From the NCBI GenBank assembly GCA_964017185.1, contig OZ024871.1, forward strand, positions 27,256,488-27,320,487: 64,000 nucleotides of DNA, in the 5' to 3' direction. The position numbers and the translations under genes are program-made. The stretch comes from Rugalucina vietnamica. Taxonomy: Eukaryota > Mollusca > Bivalvia > Lucinida > Lucinidae. This document shows positions 43,705 to 54,153 of the stretch, one piece after another. The notes under the pieces were generated by a model. That model did not search any database. It was not told the DNA's origin and saw only the letters and a program-made list of their open reading frames with translations. How positions within the stretch are numbered: the stretch's first letter is position 1; every line of letters starts with the position of its first letter.

Positions 43705-45533
43705 CACGGCCACCAATCCAGCTCTTTCGTAGCAAAATGCAATGATAATAAATTCATTTGCGGTACTTCCCACTATGCAGCTGTGGGGTTCGAAACGTGT
43801 AAGTGACTTCGTGTTCTCTTGTTTTATTATCAATTACTCCTTTCAAAAATCGGAGAATGACATGATGTGGGTAATTTATCTATAGCGTCTTTCATCTCCT
43901 GCCGATCTGCTAAAAACATAGCACATGGTTTGGAATCACTTTTGAGGTGAGTACAACACACACGTTTTTAGGTTGTATGCTAGATTTTCAACACAAACAT
44001 GCCGCATTACTTTGTTTTCCAACTTATGCAATGCGTCCATTTTATTTGGAAGATTTTATTTTGACTAATGATGAATATTTGTGACCATAAACGTCATGTG
44101 TATGCCTCTGATTTGAAAATAATCGATATGCTATGAAGCGGCGTGATAAGCGATGAAGAAAGGGGTCTAGCTATGAAGAAAACTTTTTATGCTTGGAGGT
44201 TTGTTGGTTGATTGGGGTATAACGTTCCACCAACAGCTAAGGTCATATGGAGACGGGACCTCGGTTTATAGTCCCATCCGACGGACTGGAGAAGCCCGGG
44301 ATCGAACCTGCGACCCCTGGTTTACAAGGTGAGAGACATAACCACTGCACCACGGAGGCTTCTTTTATGCTTGGAGGATGAGCAGTACAGTTGATTTTAC
44401 TATAACGAAATACGCTGATCAGCACCGTATCATGAAGAGGCGTATTTAATAGCATCCTCAGCTTCGACAGCAACTAAGCAAATCTGGTAATGTCTTTCTT
44501 GTTTTGAAAAAGCATTATTCTTCCTTTACAAGAACATATTTTGTCTTACAGTATGTATAAATGTATTGCATGTATTTTTTCGATATGTATGCTTTTATTT
44601 ATTTACTGTATATATGTAGTTCGCTTCTTATTGAACGAACGAAAAAGAGCTATATGCTTTACACAAAATGGTCAGTTACTTCTTGTACATGGAAATATCA
44701 GGGTTCATACAGTAACCAGCATGGCTACATTATAAAAAAAAAAAAATAAAAATAGTGCACCGGTCTCAGACTTAAAATCCAACAACTGATTGAATAACCC
44801 GATGTAAGCGCAAGAGTGATTGATAATGAGCTAGAAAAAGTGCAATGTGCAATGAATACTTACTTTTTCCATACTATTTCAAAACAACTATTTCAGCTTT
44901 TCTTAGTTGCCGAATAAACTAAGTAAGTAAGTAACTTCTTTATTTCATAGCTGAGGAGGCTATTAAACACGCCTCTTGACAATACCAGGCTTACCAGTGC
45001 ATATCATTATAGTACAATCAACTAGCTCATAGTATAACAAGTTTTCTTCATAGCTAGTCTCCTTTCTTCATCGCTTATCAAGCCGCTTCATAGCATATTG
45101 ATTATTTTCAAATCAGAGGCATGCAAATGACGTTTATGGTCACAAATCTTCATCATTAGTCAAAATAAGATCCTCCAAATAAAATGGACACATTGCATAA
45201 CTTGGAAAACGAAGTTATTCAGTGTGTTTGTGTTGAAAATCTAGCATACAACCTAAAAACGCGTGTGTTGCACTCACCTCAAAAGTGATTCCAAACCATG
45301 TGCTATGTTTTTAGCAGATCGGCAGGAAATGAAAGACGCTAGATAAATTACCCACATCATGTCATTCTCCGATTTTTGAAAGATGTCATAAAATTGATAA
45401 TTGATAATAAAACAAGAGAACATGAAGTCACTTTAATACACGTTTCGAACCCAGCAGCTGCATAGTGGGAAGTACCGCAAATGAATTTATTATCATTGTA
45501 TTTTTCTAAGAAAGAGCTGGACTGGTGGCCGTG
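43705..45533. mobile_element. 1.8-kb foldback element with 5-bp TSD
   Basis: Arms of about 490 bp (43705-44190 and 45040-45533) are near-perfect inverted complements, starting CACGGCCACCAATCCAGCTC. CTTTA is duplicated at both ends (43700-43704, 45534-45538). The loop (44190-45040) carries a SINE and an A-run, with no transposase. CAC termini with a 5-bp duplication are reminiscent of Transib, but the next bases do not match its usual consensus, so this is only a suggestion. Confidence 0.8.
44200..44365 (-). mobile_element. tRNA-derived SINE in the foldback loop
   Basis: Minus strand: CCGTGGTGCAGTGGTTATG (A-box region), GCAGGTTCGATCCCGGGC (B-box, near-perfect) about 40 bp later. The body reads GGACTATAAACCGAGGTCCC, then CCATATGACCTTAGCTGTTG. 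The best-preserved SINE head in the window. Confidence 0.8.
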
Positions 45534-45616
45534 CTTTACCTAATTTCAACTCAACTTGCATAGAAATATTGTTGGGAGAACAGTTGTTGGGACATAGTTT
45601 TCCTCAGAAAACACTG

Positions 45617-45888
45617 TTTTAATTTCTATAATAAATGGGAATAGACTGTTTGCAAAAAATGCCATCTAGAGGTTGTTTGTGGTCTTGTGTTTTCATATCT
45701 GTACAGTCAATAGTTTTATAAACTTTTTCAGAGCACTTTGGTTAAGAGCCATTCCATTTTGATTGCTGCATAACAACATGCTTAATCTAAGCCTTCCAAG
45801 TGTCCTTGTAGGAAAAACAGCTCAATACTGTTATCTGCATTTCCCTGTCTTTGTTTTTTACATAACCATAAACCTTGAAATACCATTT
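45617..45888. other. No recognisable feature
   Basis: Short AT-rich stretch between tandem-repeat element IV and GAGCC copy 18. Confidence 0.35.
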
Positions 45889-46097
45889 GAGCCTCATAAT
45901 GAGAAAAACAGATTTATGCCTTTGAAAACAAAGGCGCAGATCAGCTGTGCAGTAACTGCACAGCTGATCTACGCCTTTTTTTCACTACACAGATAGTATA
46001 ATCCCTCTTCTTCTTAAATCCGAAATTTCAAGCTTCTAGCCTTTTTTTGAGACTGTACAGGTCGGTTTGTGTCAAACCTGGTAGGAAAACTCGTCTC
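45889..46097 (+). mobile_element. GAGCC-family MITE, copy 18
   Basis: ATTT duplicated (45885-45888, 46098-46101). The palindrome is complete with core TGTGCAGTAACTGCACA. The right TIR is shortened (AGGAAAACTCGTCTC). Confidence 0.85.
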
Positions 46098-46259
46098 ATT
46101 TATTGATGTCTAAGATCAGGGGTTTTAAGCTTTGCCTGCATATTTAGTGGAATCTGATAATGAAATCTGACTTATTGAGATTGAGGAGCTGAATAATTCA
46201 TTACTGTCTTGCATCCTTCTACATGCCAAGTGGGAATACACAGGTTTCACATGAATCAA

Positions 46260-46482
46260 GAGAAGCGACGAGAAAAGTTTCCCACAAGGTCCGACACAAA
46301 CTGGCATGTATAGTCTCAGAAGCAGGATAGAAGCTTGAAATTTTGGATGTAAGAAGAAGAGGGATTGTACTATCCATGGAGCAAAAACAAAGATGCAGAT
46401 CAGCTGTGCAGTTTTATACTGCACTGCTGATCTGCATCTTTGTTTTCGCATATGCAAAAGCCTATTTACTCATGATGGTATT
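46260..46482 (-). mobile_element. GAGCC-family MITE, copy 19
   Basis: Minus copy with GGTCCGACACAAACTGGC, AAGCTTGAAATTTTGGATGT and the palindrome around TGTGCAGTTTTATACTGCAC, whose centre carries a small insertion that keeps it symmetric. Outer TIRs degraded. Confidence 0.75.
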
Positions 46483-46885
46483 CTAGAGAAATTCAATCTT
46501 GGTTCAGTAATATGGTCTTCGAAAATCTGAAAATTTGCATATTGAACTCTTGAAAAATTTTATTGATGATGAATTACAATATGACAGCCTCATGCAAATT
46601 AGACATTGAATAAGGCTGATGAATCTTTTAGCAGGTTTAGGGGTGGGGGTGGGGGAGGTTGAAAAACAGATAAAGTGCTATCTGGAATCACTTAGAATGG
46701 GTATTGTGGTAAAGCTTCTTCTTGTTTGATAACCAAGGGCCAATGGATCAACCCAAGACATTTCTGTCAACAGTATTTGAAAAGGTCCCATGACAATTCT
46801 TCAAGACATACTGTTCACAAGGACATATGATTGATTGCTTGACGCACATGGTTTCTAGCTAAGGTCATTTTGAGGCACTCAGTTA
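46483..46885. other. No recognisable feature
   Basis: AT-rich with a GGGTGGGGGTGGGGG tract near 46640. No coding signal. Confidence 0.35.
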
Positions 46886-46975
46886 CATCAGGAAAACATG
46901 TCCGTGAAATGTGTACCCCCTCAAACCCCACTTTTATATAGCAAAACTGGGGTATGAAGGGGTATACCTGTTTTT

Positions 46976-48190
46976 ATCGCACCTGCTTATAGCAGGGTGC
47001 GATATAGGAGTTCAAATTTCCGTCCGTTCGTCGTTCGTGCGTGCGTTCATCCGTCCGTCAACATTTACATCGAAGTTTAGTTTTCTCGACATCAGTGATA
47101 GTTGCGAGTCTGAAACCTTGCATAGTAATTGTCCTTGACATACCCTTCAAGCGCACAACTTGACCCGCTGACCTTGACCTATATTTCACGGTCTACTGAC
47201 TTGGAAATTTTTTACGTCGAAGTTTGGTTTTCTCAACATCAGTGATAGTTGTGAGGGTGAAAACTTGCATAGTAATTTTCCTTGACATACCCTTCAAGCA
47301 CGCACCTTGACCTGCTGACCTTGACCTATATTTCACGGTCTACTGACTTTGAAATTTTTTACGTCAAAGTTTGGTTTTATCGACATCAGTGATAGCTGTG
47401 AGGGTGAAAACTTGCATAGTAATTGTCCTTGACATACCCTTCAAGCACGCACCTTGACCCGCTGACCATGACCTACCGTATTCGTTCTAATTAGCGCACA
47501 TGCACCAATAAGCGCACACCCTAGTCATTTCCAAAAATTGTCTGCATAAGCGCACACTGATCAATTAACATATTGGTATCTTCTACTAATTTTACACATA
47601 AATTCCATATTAACCGCATTAAAACGTAACCTTAGATGATAAAACACTATTATTCAAAGATTTGAACACTTAAATGACATCATCATTGGTATATTCGATA
47701 TGGAAAGCTCAGCAGTTTATGTTCTGTTTTCGTTCGTAGTGTGCGCTTATTAGAACGATATTTTGTTACCTTAACTTTAAATTATTTTGAAAATTTGAGT
47801 GCACTGTGCGCTAATTAGAACGATGCGGTATATTTCACAGTCTACTGACTTTGAAATTTTTTATGTCGAAGTTTGGTTTTCTTGACATCAGTGATAGCTG
47901 GGAGTGTGAAACCTTGCATAGTAATTGTCCTTGGCATACCCTTCAAGCACACACCTTGACCCGCTGACCTTGACCTATATTTTATGGTCCATTGACTTTG
48001 TTAATTTTTACGTCAAAGTTTTTTTTTCTGCATCGGTGATAGCTGAGAGTGTGAAACCTTGCATAGTATATGTATGTCCTTCACATACTCTTCAGAACAC
48101 ACCTTAACCTGGTGCCCTCGACCTATATTTCACGTTTTTAGTTACTTTGCCAGATGCAGGTGCGATATCGACCTCCGCGGAGTTCTTGTT
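46976..48190 (+). repeat. Hairpin-led tandem-repeat element I (period about 147 bp)
   Basis: Starts ATCGCACCTGCTTATAGCAG, then GGTGCGAT (hairpin). A GTCC/GTTC/GTGC tract follows (47020-47060), then five units with CATCAGTGATAG, CTTGCATAGTAATTGTCCTT and ACCTTGACCYGCTGACCTTG spaced 145-149 bp. It ends GCAGGTGCGATATCGACCTC, CGCGGAGTTCTTG: a complement of the leading stem plus a small palindrome. One unit is split by a 353-bp TIR element. No coding. Confidence 0.8.
47476..47828. mobile_element. 353-bp TA-flanked TIR element inside the array
   Basis: TIR CCGTATTCGTTCTAATTAGC, then GCAC, is mirrored by GTGCGCTAATTAGAACGATG, then CGG. TA is duplicated (47474-47475, 47829-47830), and removing element plus one TA restores GACCTATATTTCAC of the tandem unit. 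Interior words (AATAAGCGCACA, GTGCGCTTATTAGAACGATA) repeat the TIR motif. Tc1/mariner-type target; no transposase. Confidence 0.85.
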
Positions 48191-48348
48191 CTTATTTTTG
48201 CTCCGAAACATAGATTGTGGGTACCCACAATTAGATTGTGGTTATGTTTTGAGTAAAAATAAGAAAAATATAAAAAATGTTCTACTGAAAATTTTCGTTT
48301 TTTACAACTTTAAAAATCTCTATATTGCATAGGCGTGTTTTCGTAATG

Positions 48349-49005
48349 TTCACTCTAGTGCTCATAGGCAAGCATCCCAGAGGCAGATTACCAGTACTCA
48401 GTGCACATTTCCTTCACCACTAACTGATAAAACCCATTGCTCTATGGCAATTGACTTAGACTTTGTTGTGCCCAAGAGACCTACTTATTTTAATGCTTAG
48501 ACGTAAATTAGGCTGAAATTTTGGGAATGAAGACAGCAATAATTATGAAAAAAAATAAGATTCAGTTTACAGGCTTATCCTGCATTCCATTATAGATGAG
48601 TTATTGTTACATCATATGTAGAGTAAAAAAAAATCTTGCCTCTGTCAGCTCATAAATCATGCATACAGTTATGCAGTAAACAGATTTTTCATTAATTGCA
48701 TGGTACAGTTAAAGCCTGTTTACCTAGGAGACAAACGCCAAGAGTTTAGAAATGGAGGCGGAGCTCCCAAAATCATTGTTTGTTTTAGTGGCAATTTATC
48801 TGTCAGCATCAGTCTGATACCAGTGGGTCTGGTGTTTGCATTATCCTTTCCAGTACAGTTATATCTGATCTGCCCAAAATTTTAATTGCTTGCAAATGTT
48901 CCACACTCACCATGTAGTAGAAAGTTTCAAGAATCTTTATATCTCATTGTAACACAGTGTAAAGCAGAAAAAGAAAGATGTGAAAAATGCTGCTGAAGAA
49001 AGAAA
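48349..49005. other. No recognisable feature
   Basis: Unique-looking AT-rich sequence. The open frame at 48700-48885 has no domain. Confidence 0.4.

Positions 49006-49047
<42 letters not shown>
49006..49047. repeat. (TTA)n microsatellite
   Basis: About 14 ATT units followed by a T-run. Confidence 0.95.
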
Positions 49048-49116
49048 TTTTTTTTTTGAATGACCGATATTTAATTGTGTTTATGATGGAATTTAAAAAT
49101 AAGATACATATATGTA

Positions 49117-49893
49117 GGCTTTTTACATATGCAAAACATAAACACTAGAGCATAGCTGATCAGGGCGTTGTCTGCTTTTCAAAGGTAGTCCAACCTCCCC
49201 CCCCCCCCCCCTACCATTTTTCTTCAAACTAACGATACAATGTTTTGTTATTGTACTAGTCAGCTTGTGTCAGAACTGGTCAGAAACACCACAAGACAAG
49301 TCATTTTGTGATGCAACTTTAAACACCAAAAGAAACCTCTAACGCATACTTTTTTGTTTTGGCATTTTCTTGAAAACTAGGTATTCAATTTACAAACAAT
49401 TTTGGAGTGTTTTTCAGTGTGCGTGTAATTTTTTACAGAAATCAGACAAAAAAAATTAAATTATTGCAGTTCAAAGTGAAGTCTTCAAAAATCGAAAGTC
49501 ACAAATTAGCCGGCTTTTTACATATGCAAAACATAAACACTAGAGCATAGCTGATCAGGGTGTTGTCTGCTTTTCAAAGGTAGTCCAACCTCCCCCCCCC
49601 CCCCTACCATTTTTCTTCAAACTAACGATACAATGTTTTGTTATTGTACTAGTCAGCTTGTGTCAGAACTGGTCAGAAACACCACAAGACAAGTCTTTTT
49701 GTGATGCAACTTTAAACACCAAAGGAAACCTCTAACGCATACGTTTTTGTTTTGGCATTTTCTTGAAAACTAGGTATTCGATTTACAAACAATTTTGGAG
49801 TGTTTTTCAGTGTGCGTGTAATTTTTTACAGAAAATTAAATTATTGCAGTTCAAAGTGAAGTCTTCAAAAATCGAAAGTCACAAATTAGCCGG
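49117..49893 (+). repeat. Tandem duplication of about 390 bp carrying GAGCC-MITE remnants (copies 20a, 20b)
   Basis: GGCTTTTTACATATGCAAAA ... CACAAATTAGCCG occurs at 49117-49512 and 49512-49893. The copies differ only by a C-run length change, a 13-bp deletion (ATCAGACAAAAAA region) and a few substitutions, so the duplication is young. Each copy contains a diverged GAGCC-type fragment (GCATAGCTGATCAGGGYGTT, GTCAGCTTGTGTCAGAACTG) and a C-run. Confidence 0.85.
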
Positions 49894-50757
49894 CATTTCT
49901 GTTAAAAAATCAATACGGAATCATCATTCCAAACAAAATAAAACACATTTGTCAATGTTACTACATTTTTAGAGACATGCATTTGTACAATAGACCATGC
50001 CTTGTGCACATGTAAGGTATGTGCACAAAGAGAAGTTGCTAAAGGATTCCCAAGAATTGTTCAAATGTACACTTTTTCTGGAATACAGAACATAAAAGAT
50101 ATATTTGGTGTGGTAAACCCAGTCCTCAACCAGTCGCATGCTATACAAGTTCCACAGTAGCTGTTGACTTTTGTATTAGCTCACCTGAGCCGAAGACTCA
50201 CATGTGAGCTTATAGGATAGATAACTGGCGTCCGTCCATCGTTGTCCGTCCGTCATCCACCATTTTTATGATATTCTCCGAAACCGCTGGGCCAATCAAA
50301 GCCAAATTTCATGTGAAGCATCTATAGGAAGTGTGTGCGTGTGGGGTGGGGTGCGGGTGGGTGGGGGGGGGGGGGGCAATGTGTACATATATAATCCAGG
50401 TCACATTACCAGGATGGCTGTCATGCCCATATGTGGTAAAACCCTTTCAAAAATCTTCTACCGCTTTCAACCAAACTTAATGGCTTGTAGCATCAGTCTT
50501 GCGTACTACATATTTGTACATGTGATGTCCTTGACCTATTTTACGACAAGGTCAAAACTGGCCGCCTATGCATTTGAATGGGGAAAACTGTTAAAAGGTC
50601 ACTTAAAGGGAAAGTCTTGCATTGGACAGAATATTTATGATTCTGAAAAATGGACCCACCACCCACGGCAATATATACAGTGTATGTATATTACAATTAT
50701 ATTCAAACATCTCTTCTGAAACCGCTTGACCAAAGTCAAATAAATATGAAACATCTA

Positions 50758-51800
50758 CACTGAAACAAAGTTATAAGAGGCCACCTCATATTTTGTCTTC
50801 TAGTTCAGAAAGTAAAATACGATCAAATAAAATTCATGATCATATGAATAAACCAATGTCTAACAGTGGCTCTGTGAGTTTCTGCATTCCAAAATGCGTG
50901 ATACTTCTCACACAGACGAAGCATGTGTAAAGGTACCCTATTTCAAAAAGTCACACTTTATTAACATCAAATTAAATGTCATATTATGACGTTGTGTTTT
51001 TACATTTTAATTTATTTGAAAGTGCTACTGACTGCCATGATGCAAGATAAAATTAAGTCAAAAGTGTTGCTGCAATAAGAATCTTCGTTTCTGTTTTGCA
51101 CATGCAAGAAGACAACAACCTGAATAACAGGAATTCAGCTTTTGTATGCAATTTGCATACCAACTTTGTTCTTCTCCAGTTGCGTTATTATCAGCAGCAC
51201 GGCATTGAAATTTTCAGCGATTATTTAGGTCAAATGCTAGACTCTGATAAACTTTGAAAATTAAAAAAATCGTCCACAAATTTTGTTATTTTGTTCGTTA
51301 AAAATTGGCATTGAAACCGGAAGTGTGCGGCAGCCTTGACATGTTGGTCCTCGAAAATGGTCAAAAACAGTTCAGTCGAATTATATCTCTCATTTCCAGG
51401 CCTCATCAAGTGAATTTAACAGGGGTCAACATGTTTAAGAGGCACATTTATGAATTTTTCAAAAAATCTCAAAATTGGCGATTTTTAAAAATGCATAAAA
51501 ATTCTACCAGTAGAGAAAATTCGAATGTTTGATGTTTTTCCGAGCCGTAACGACCCCTTTGATGACACCCGTTCCTAATTTCAATAAATGGTGTGCTGTA
51601 TCCAATTTTTTATTTAAAAACATTGATTTTTGCATTTTTACTCAAAAAACGCCTTTAGTAAAAGAAAATTATTTCTTAACACTTTGGAACTTTACTTACT
51701 TGAAAGACACGTCTTTTGGCAAAAAATTGTGCAATTTTGAACTTGGCTTAGAAACAAAAAATGAGTTTAAAAGTGGCCTCTTTATAACTTTGTTTCAGTG
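50758..51800. mobile_element. 1043-bp TA-flanked TIR element inside element II
   Basis: TIR CACTGAAACAAAGTTATAAG, AGGCCAC is mirrored by GTGGCCTCTTTATAACTTTG, TTTCAGTG. TA flanks both sides (50756-50757, 51801-51802), and removal restores CATCTATAGGAAG as seen uninterrupted near 50320. The interior has several overlapping short frames (51305-51834) but no recognisable transposase. Confidence 0.8.
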
Positions 51801-51923
51801 TATAGGAAGGGGGAACCAATGTGTACATGAATAGTCAAGGTCATATTACCAATATGGCTGCCATGCCCGTATATGGTTAAAACACTTCTAAAATCTTCTC
51901 CGGAAACAGTGGACTGATTTCTC

Positions 51924-52440
51924 CATCGTCGGGCAGCTTACTCTATCTGTGAGTCCTGGTTTTTGATTCATCAGGATGTTTATCATGATTTATTTGTTTG
52001 TTCTTGATGATTCATTGACTAGTTAGAGATTCACCACGAGGACCGAAGAACTAACTAAATGTTGTGAACCACTGCAGAAGCTGAGGGTGAGGTTAGGTAC
52101 CTGTAAAACCGGTTTAAGCCCGCCAGTAACTTTGTGTTACTGATCGTTCCAAGTCGATACTTCTGTAGTGGTTCTTTTTGTTTTATGTCTTGGTGTTTAA
52201 AATTTTTTGTGCTGTTGGCGCCTTATGTATGTTTTCATATTTTTAGTTAAGTTAAGGTAACTGAGTGGCCACCTATTGGGAAAATAGCTGCTCATTCGGC
52301 TTACGATATGTTTCATGGTATGGGTACCTGATTGTTAGTTTGGTTTTTTCCCACCTCGGTTTTTGGAGTGGGAATCTTTTTCTGATTGCGCCTTTTCCTG
52401 ATCTTTGCCTACTTGTACCTTTTTTCAGTGAAGCTTAGCA
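51924..52440. repeat. Unidentified insertion in element II
   Basis: This stretch interrupts the tandem unit. It contains TTGGCGCC, the 53-bp block shared with 26174-26226 (at 52368-52420), and AGGTTAGGTACCTGTAAAAC. It could be a fragment of an LTR or LINE 3' end, but no coding domain or clean boundary is visible. Confidence 0.4.
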
Positions 52441-52591
52441 TGTAGCATTAGGCACTACTAAAGTAATACAGTGTGTAACTTGGCCTATTTTACAACAAGA
52501 TCAACATAGGCTTCCTGTGCAAGTGAAAGGGAAAAATGTTAAAATGTCATTTGAAGCAACAAAACTGAAGATTCATGATTCTGAAAAAAAA

Positions 52592-52612
52592 ACGCCCAGG
52601 GGTTAGTCTGCC

Positions 52613-52659
<47 letters not shown>

Positions 52660-52680
52660 GCCCAGGTGTTAGTCTGCCCT
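52592..52680. repeat. Poly(A) tract between 23-bp direct repeats
   Basis: ACGCCCAGGKGTTAGTCTGC followed by CCT occurs at 52592-52614 and 52658-52680 with one difference, on either side of 43 A residues. A shorter A-run precedes the first copy. It looks like a target duplication around a pure poly(A) insert, or a tandem duplication of an A-run plus flank. Confidence 0.85.
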
Positions 52681-52844
52681 TGCAGAGCGGTTTTATAATG
52701 TCTATGTCCATAGTTTTCAAATGTTTTATTTGTGTTCATACCGGATCTAAGGTGAGCTTACAGGACCATTGGTCCTTTTTTTCTTTTTCTTTTTAAATTC
52801 AGTTTTACATTCCTTTCAAGATTATTTTAGATCATATGAGATGG

Positions 52845-53012
52845 GTCAAACAGTAGGTGGGCGAAAACAGAAGAACCCCAAGAACCTGGCACACTGGCAA
52901 GCAGAACTTGGCTTGTATCACAAATGCCCAGTGTGGTTCTCGAACCCACACCAGACACAGTGGTGAGTGAGAAACAGTGCTCTTAACCGCTCGGCCACGG
53001 AGCTGTCCATTG
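52845..53012 (-). mobile_element. tRNA-derived SINE
   Basis: Minus strand: CTCCGTGGCCGAGCGGTTAA (A-box region, Leu/Ser-like), GTGGGTTCGAGAACCACAC (B-box region) about 50 bp later, then a short body. The tail near 52845 is not well defined. It follows tandem-repeat element II by about 65 bp. Confidence 0.7.
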
Positions 53013-53427
53013 CTCCTTTGATATATCCTCTTGTGCCAATATAACTAATAAAATGCTTTCTTGTAAACCAGTGTTCTGATGTGCAGGCCACTCAGAACAT
53101 TGACTTGTTACTCATGAGATCATAAGTAGTCTAATCTCTGGATGGGGCTGATTTACTGAAAGTGATTATACATGTATCTGACGTGATACTGGGCAGATAA
53201 TGAATGTTTTTGTTTAATTGAACATGGTTGTTTTTGTTTTCTTATTTATGAATATTCAGTTTTATATTACATGTAAATCATTATTTTCTTTATAACAACA
53301 TTTATGTTTACTATTTGCATGGATTTCCGATTTCTTTCACAGTCCAAAGGTGCATTTTTATTGGCATACAGCGGGTTTTAGGAGATAAACCTACCTTATG
53401 GTTATGTCATGCAGTACTTAATGCATA

Positions 53428-53475
<48 letters not shown>

Positions 53476-53884
53476 CATTAAACATTAAAATAACACGCAT
53501 TTAGAAAAAAATAACCCTCCTGATCATCAAATGTTATGTACAGTGTGACTAAGGCACTGTTTCTCAATGGGCATTCGTTTTGGGTTTCATTGTATAAACA
53601 ATTAGGTTCCTTGAAAATTGATAAAATCTGCTAAAGTAATCAGCTGCTGGTTTGGGGCGGAGCAAATGTCAGGTCGAGGAAATTTATTTTACTAGCAACT
53701 AGTAAGGCTTTTGCCGTGAGTCCACTAGGTATGTTCCCAGAAATATGAAAACAAGATGTAGGGTAACCAGTCATTATCGGCTGAAATGATCACCTTCGTT
53801 TTCTTTGCTCAGTATGAACAATCAAACCTTAGACATCCATTGTGGGTATTCAGTCCTGGATGTTGGACAAGAAAAAGCCCTTGT
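53013..53884. other. Unique-looking stretch with (GT)n
   Basis: No gene or repeat recognised apart from the GT microsatellite. Confidence 0.4.
53430..53473. repeat. (GT)n microsatellite
   Basis: About 22 uninterrupted GT dinucleotides. Confidence 0.95.
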
Positions 53885-54153
53885 CATTACGAAAACACGC
53901 CCATGCAATATACAGAGATTTTTTAAGCTGTAAAAATTGAAAATTTTCGGTAGAATTTTTTCAATATTTTTCTTATTTTTGCTCAAAACATAGATTGTGG
54001 GTACACGTTAGAACCGCCTCGCTGAGGCGGTTCTAACGAGTACCCACAATCTATGTTTTTGAGCAATAATAGGTATACCCCTGCATACCCCAGTTTTACT
54101 ATATAAAAGTGGGGTTTAAAGGGGTAAGTATTGCACGGACATGTTTTCCTGAT
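53885..54153 (-). mobile_element. CATCAG-family element, copy 5 (intact palindrome)
   Basis: Starts CATTACGAAAACACGCCCAT and ends CATGTTTTCCTGATG. The central palindrome is nearly perfect: AGATTGTGGGTACACGTTAG, AACCGCCTCGCTGAGGCGG and the complement, extended by ATTTTTGCTCAAAACAT against ATGTTTTTGAGCAATAAT. Confidence 0.85.

Larger units (their letters stand above)
42408..45616 (+). repeat. Hairpin-led tandem-repeat element IV (period about 145 bp)
   Basis: Starts ATGTCCACCCAACCGAAGGG, then TGGTGGGAC, a hairpin. A short GTCAGCGTCTGTGTCGGCG tract follows, then about nine degenerate units with CAGAAACATTG, GATTAGAYTTTGGTGACCTT and GACCTAATTTTCAAGGTCA. The array is interrupted at 43705 and resumes at 45534. 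It ends GGGACATAGTTTTCCTCAGA followed by AAAC, a terminal hairpin of the same form as element III. No coding. Confidence 0.75.
46886..48348 (+). mobile_element. CATCAG-family element, copy 4, split by tandem-repeat element I
   Basis: The left part (46886-46975) starts CATCAGGAAAACATGTCCGT and runs to GGGGTATACCTGTTTTT. The right part (from about 48190) resumes at CTTATTTTTGCTCC and ends GTGTTTTCGTAATG. The insertion falls in the CTATTTTTCTTATTTTTG segment known from intact copies. The central palindrome is reduced to TAGATTGTGGGTACCCACAA. Confidence 0.8.
50178..52780 (+). repeat. Hairpin-led tandem-repeat element II
   Basis: Starts AGCTCACCTGAGCCGAAGAC, TCACATGTGAGCT (hairpin), then GCGTCCGTCCATCGTTGTCC, GTCCGTC. 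At least two diverged units follow (GGTCACATTACCAGGATGGC at 50400 against GTCATATTACCAATATGGCT at 51840; ACCTATTTTACGACAAGGTC at 50534 against 52485). It ends AAGGTGAGCTTACAGGACCA, TTGGTCC then T-run: complement of the stem plus a small palindrome. Two insertions are nested. Confidence 0.75.

Noticed and set aside
44240-44365. Functional tRNA gene
   Set aside because: A and B boxes are present, but the acceptor stem and cloverleaf do not close and a SINE body follows.
47060-48060. Possible CRISPR-like array (regularly spaced repeats)
   Set aside because: The units are contiguous 147-bp tandem repeats without short repeats and unique spacers, in a eukaryotic context.
50333-50719. 128-codon frame with Gly-rich start
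   Set aside because: Starts in a G homopolymer of tandem-repeat element II; no domain.
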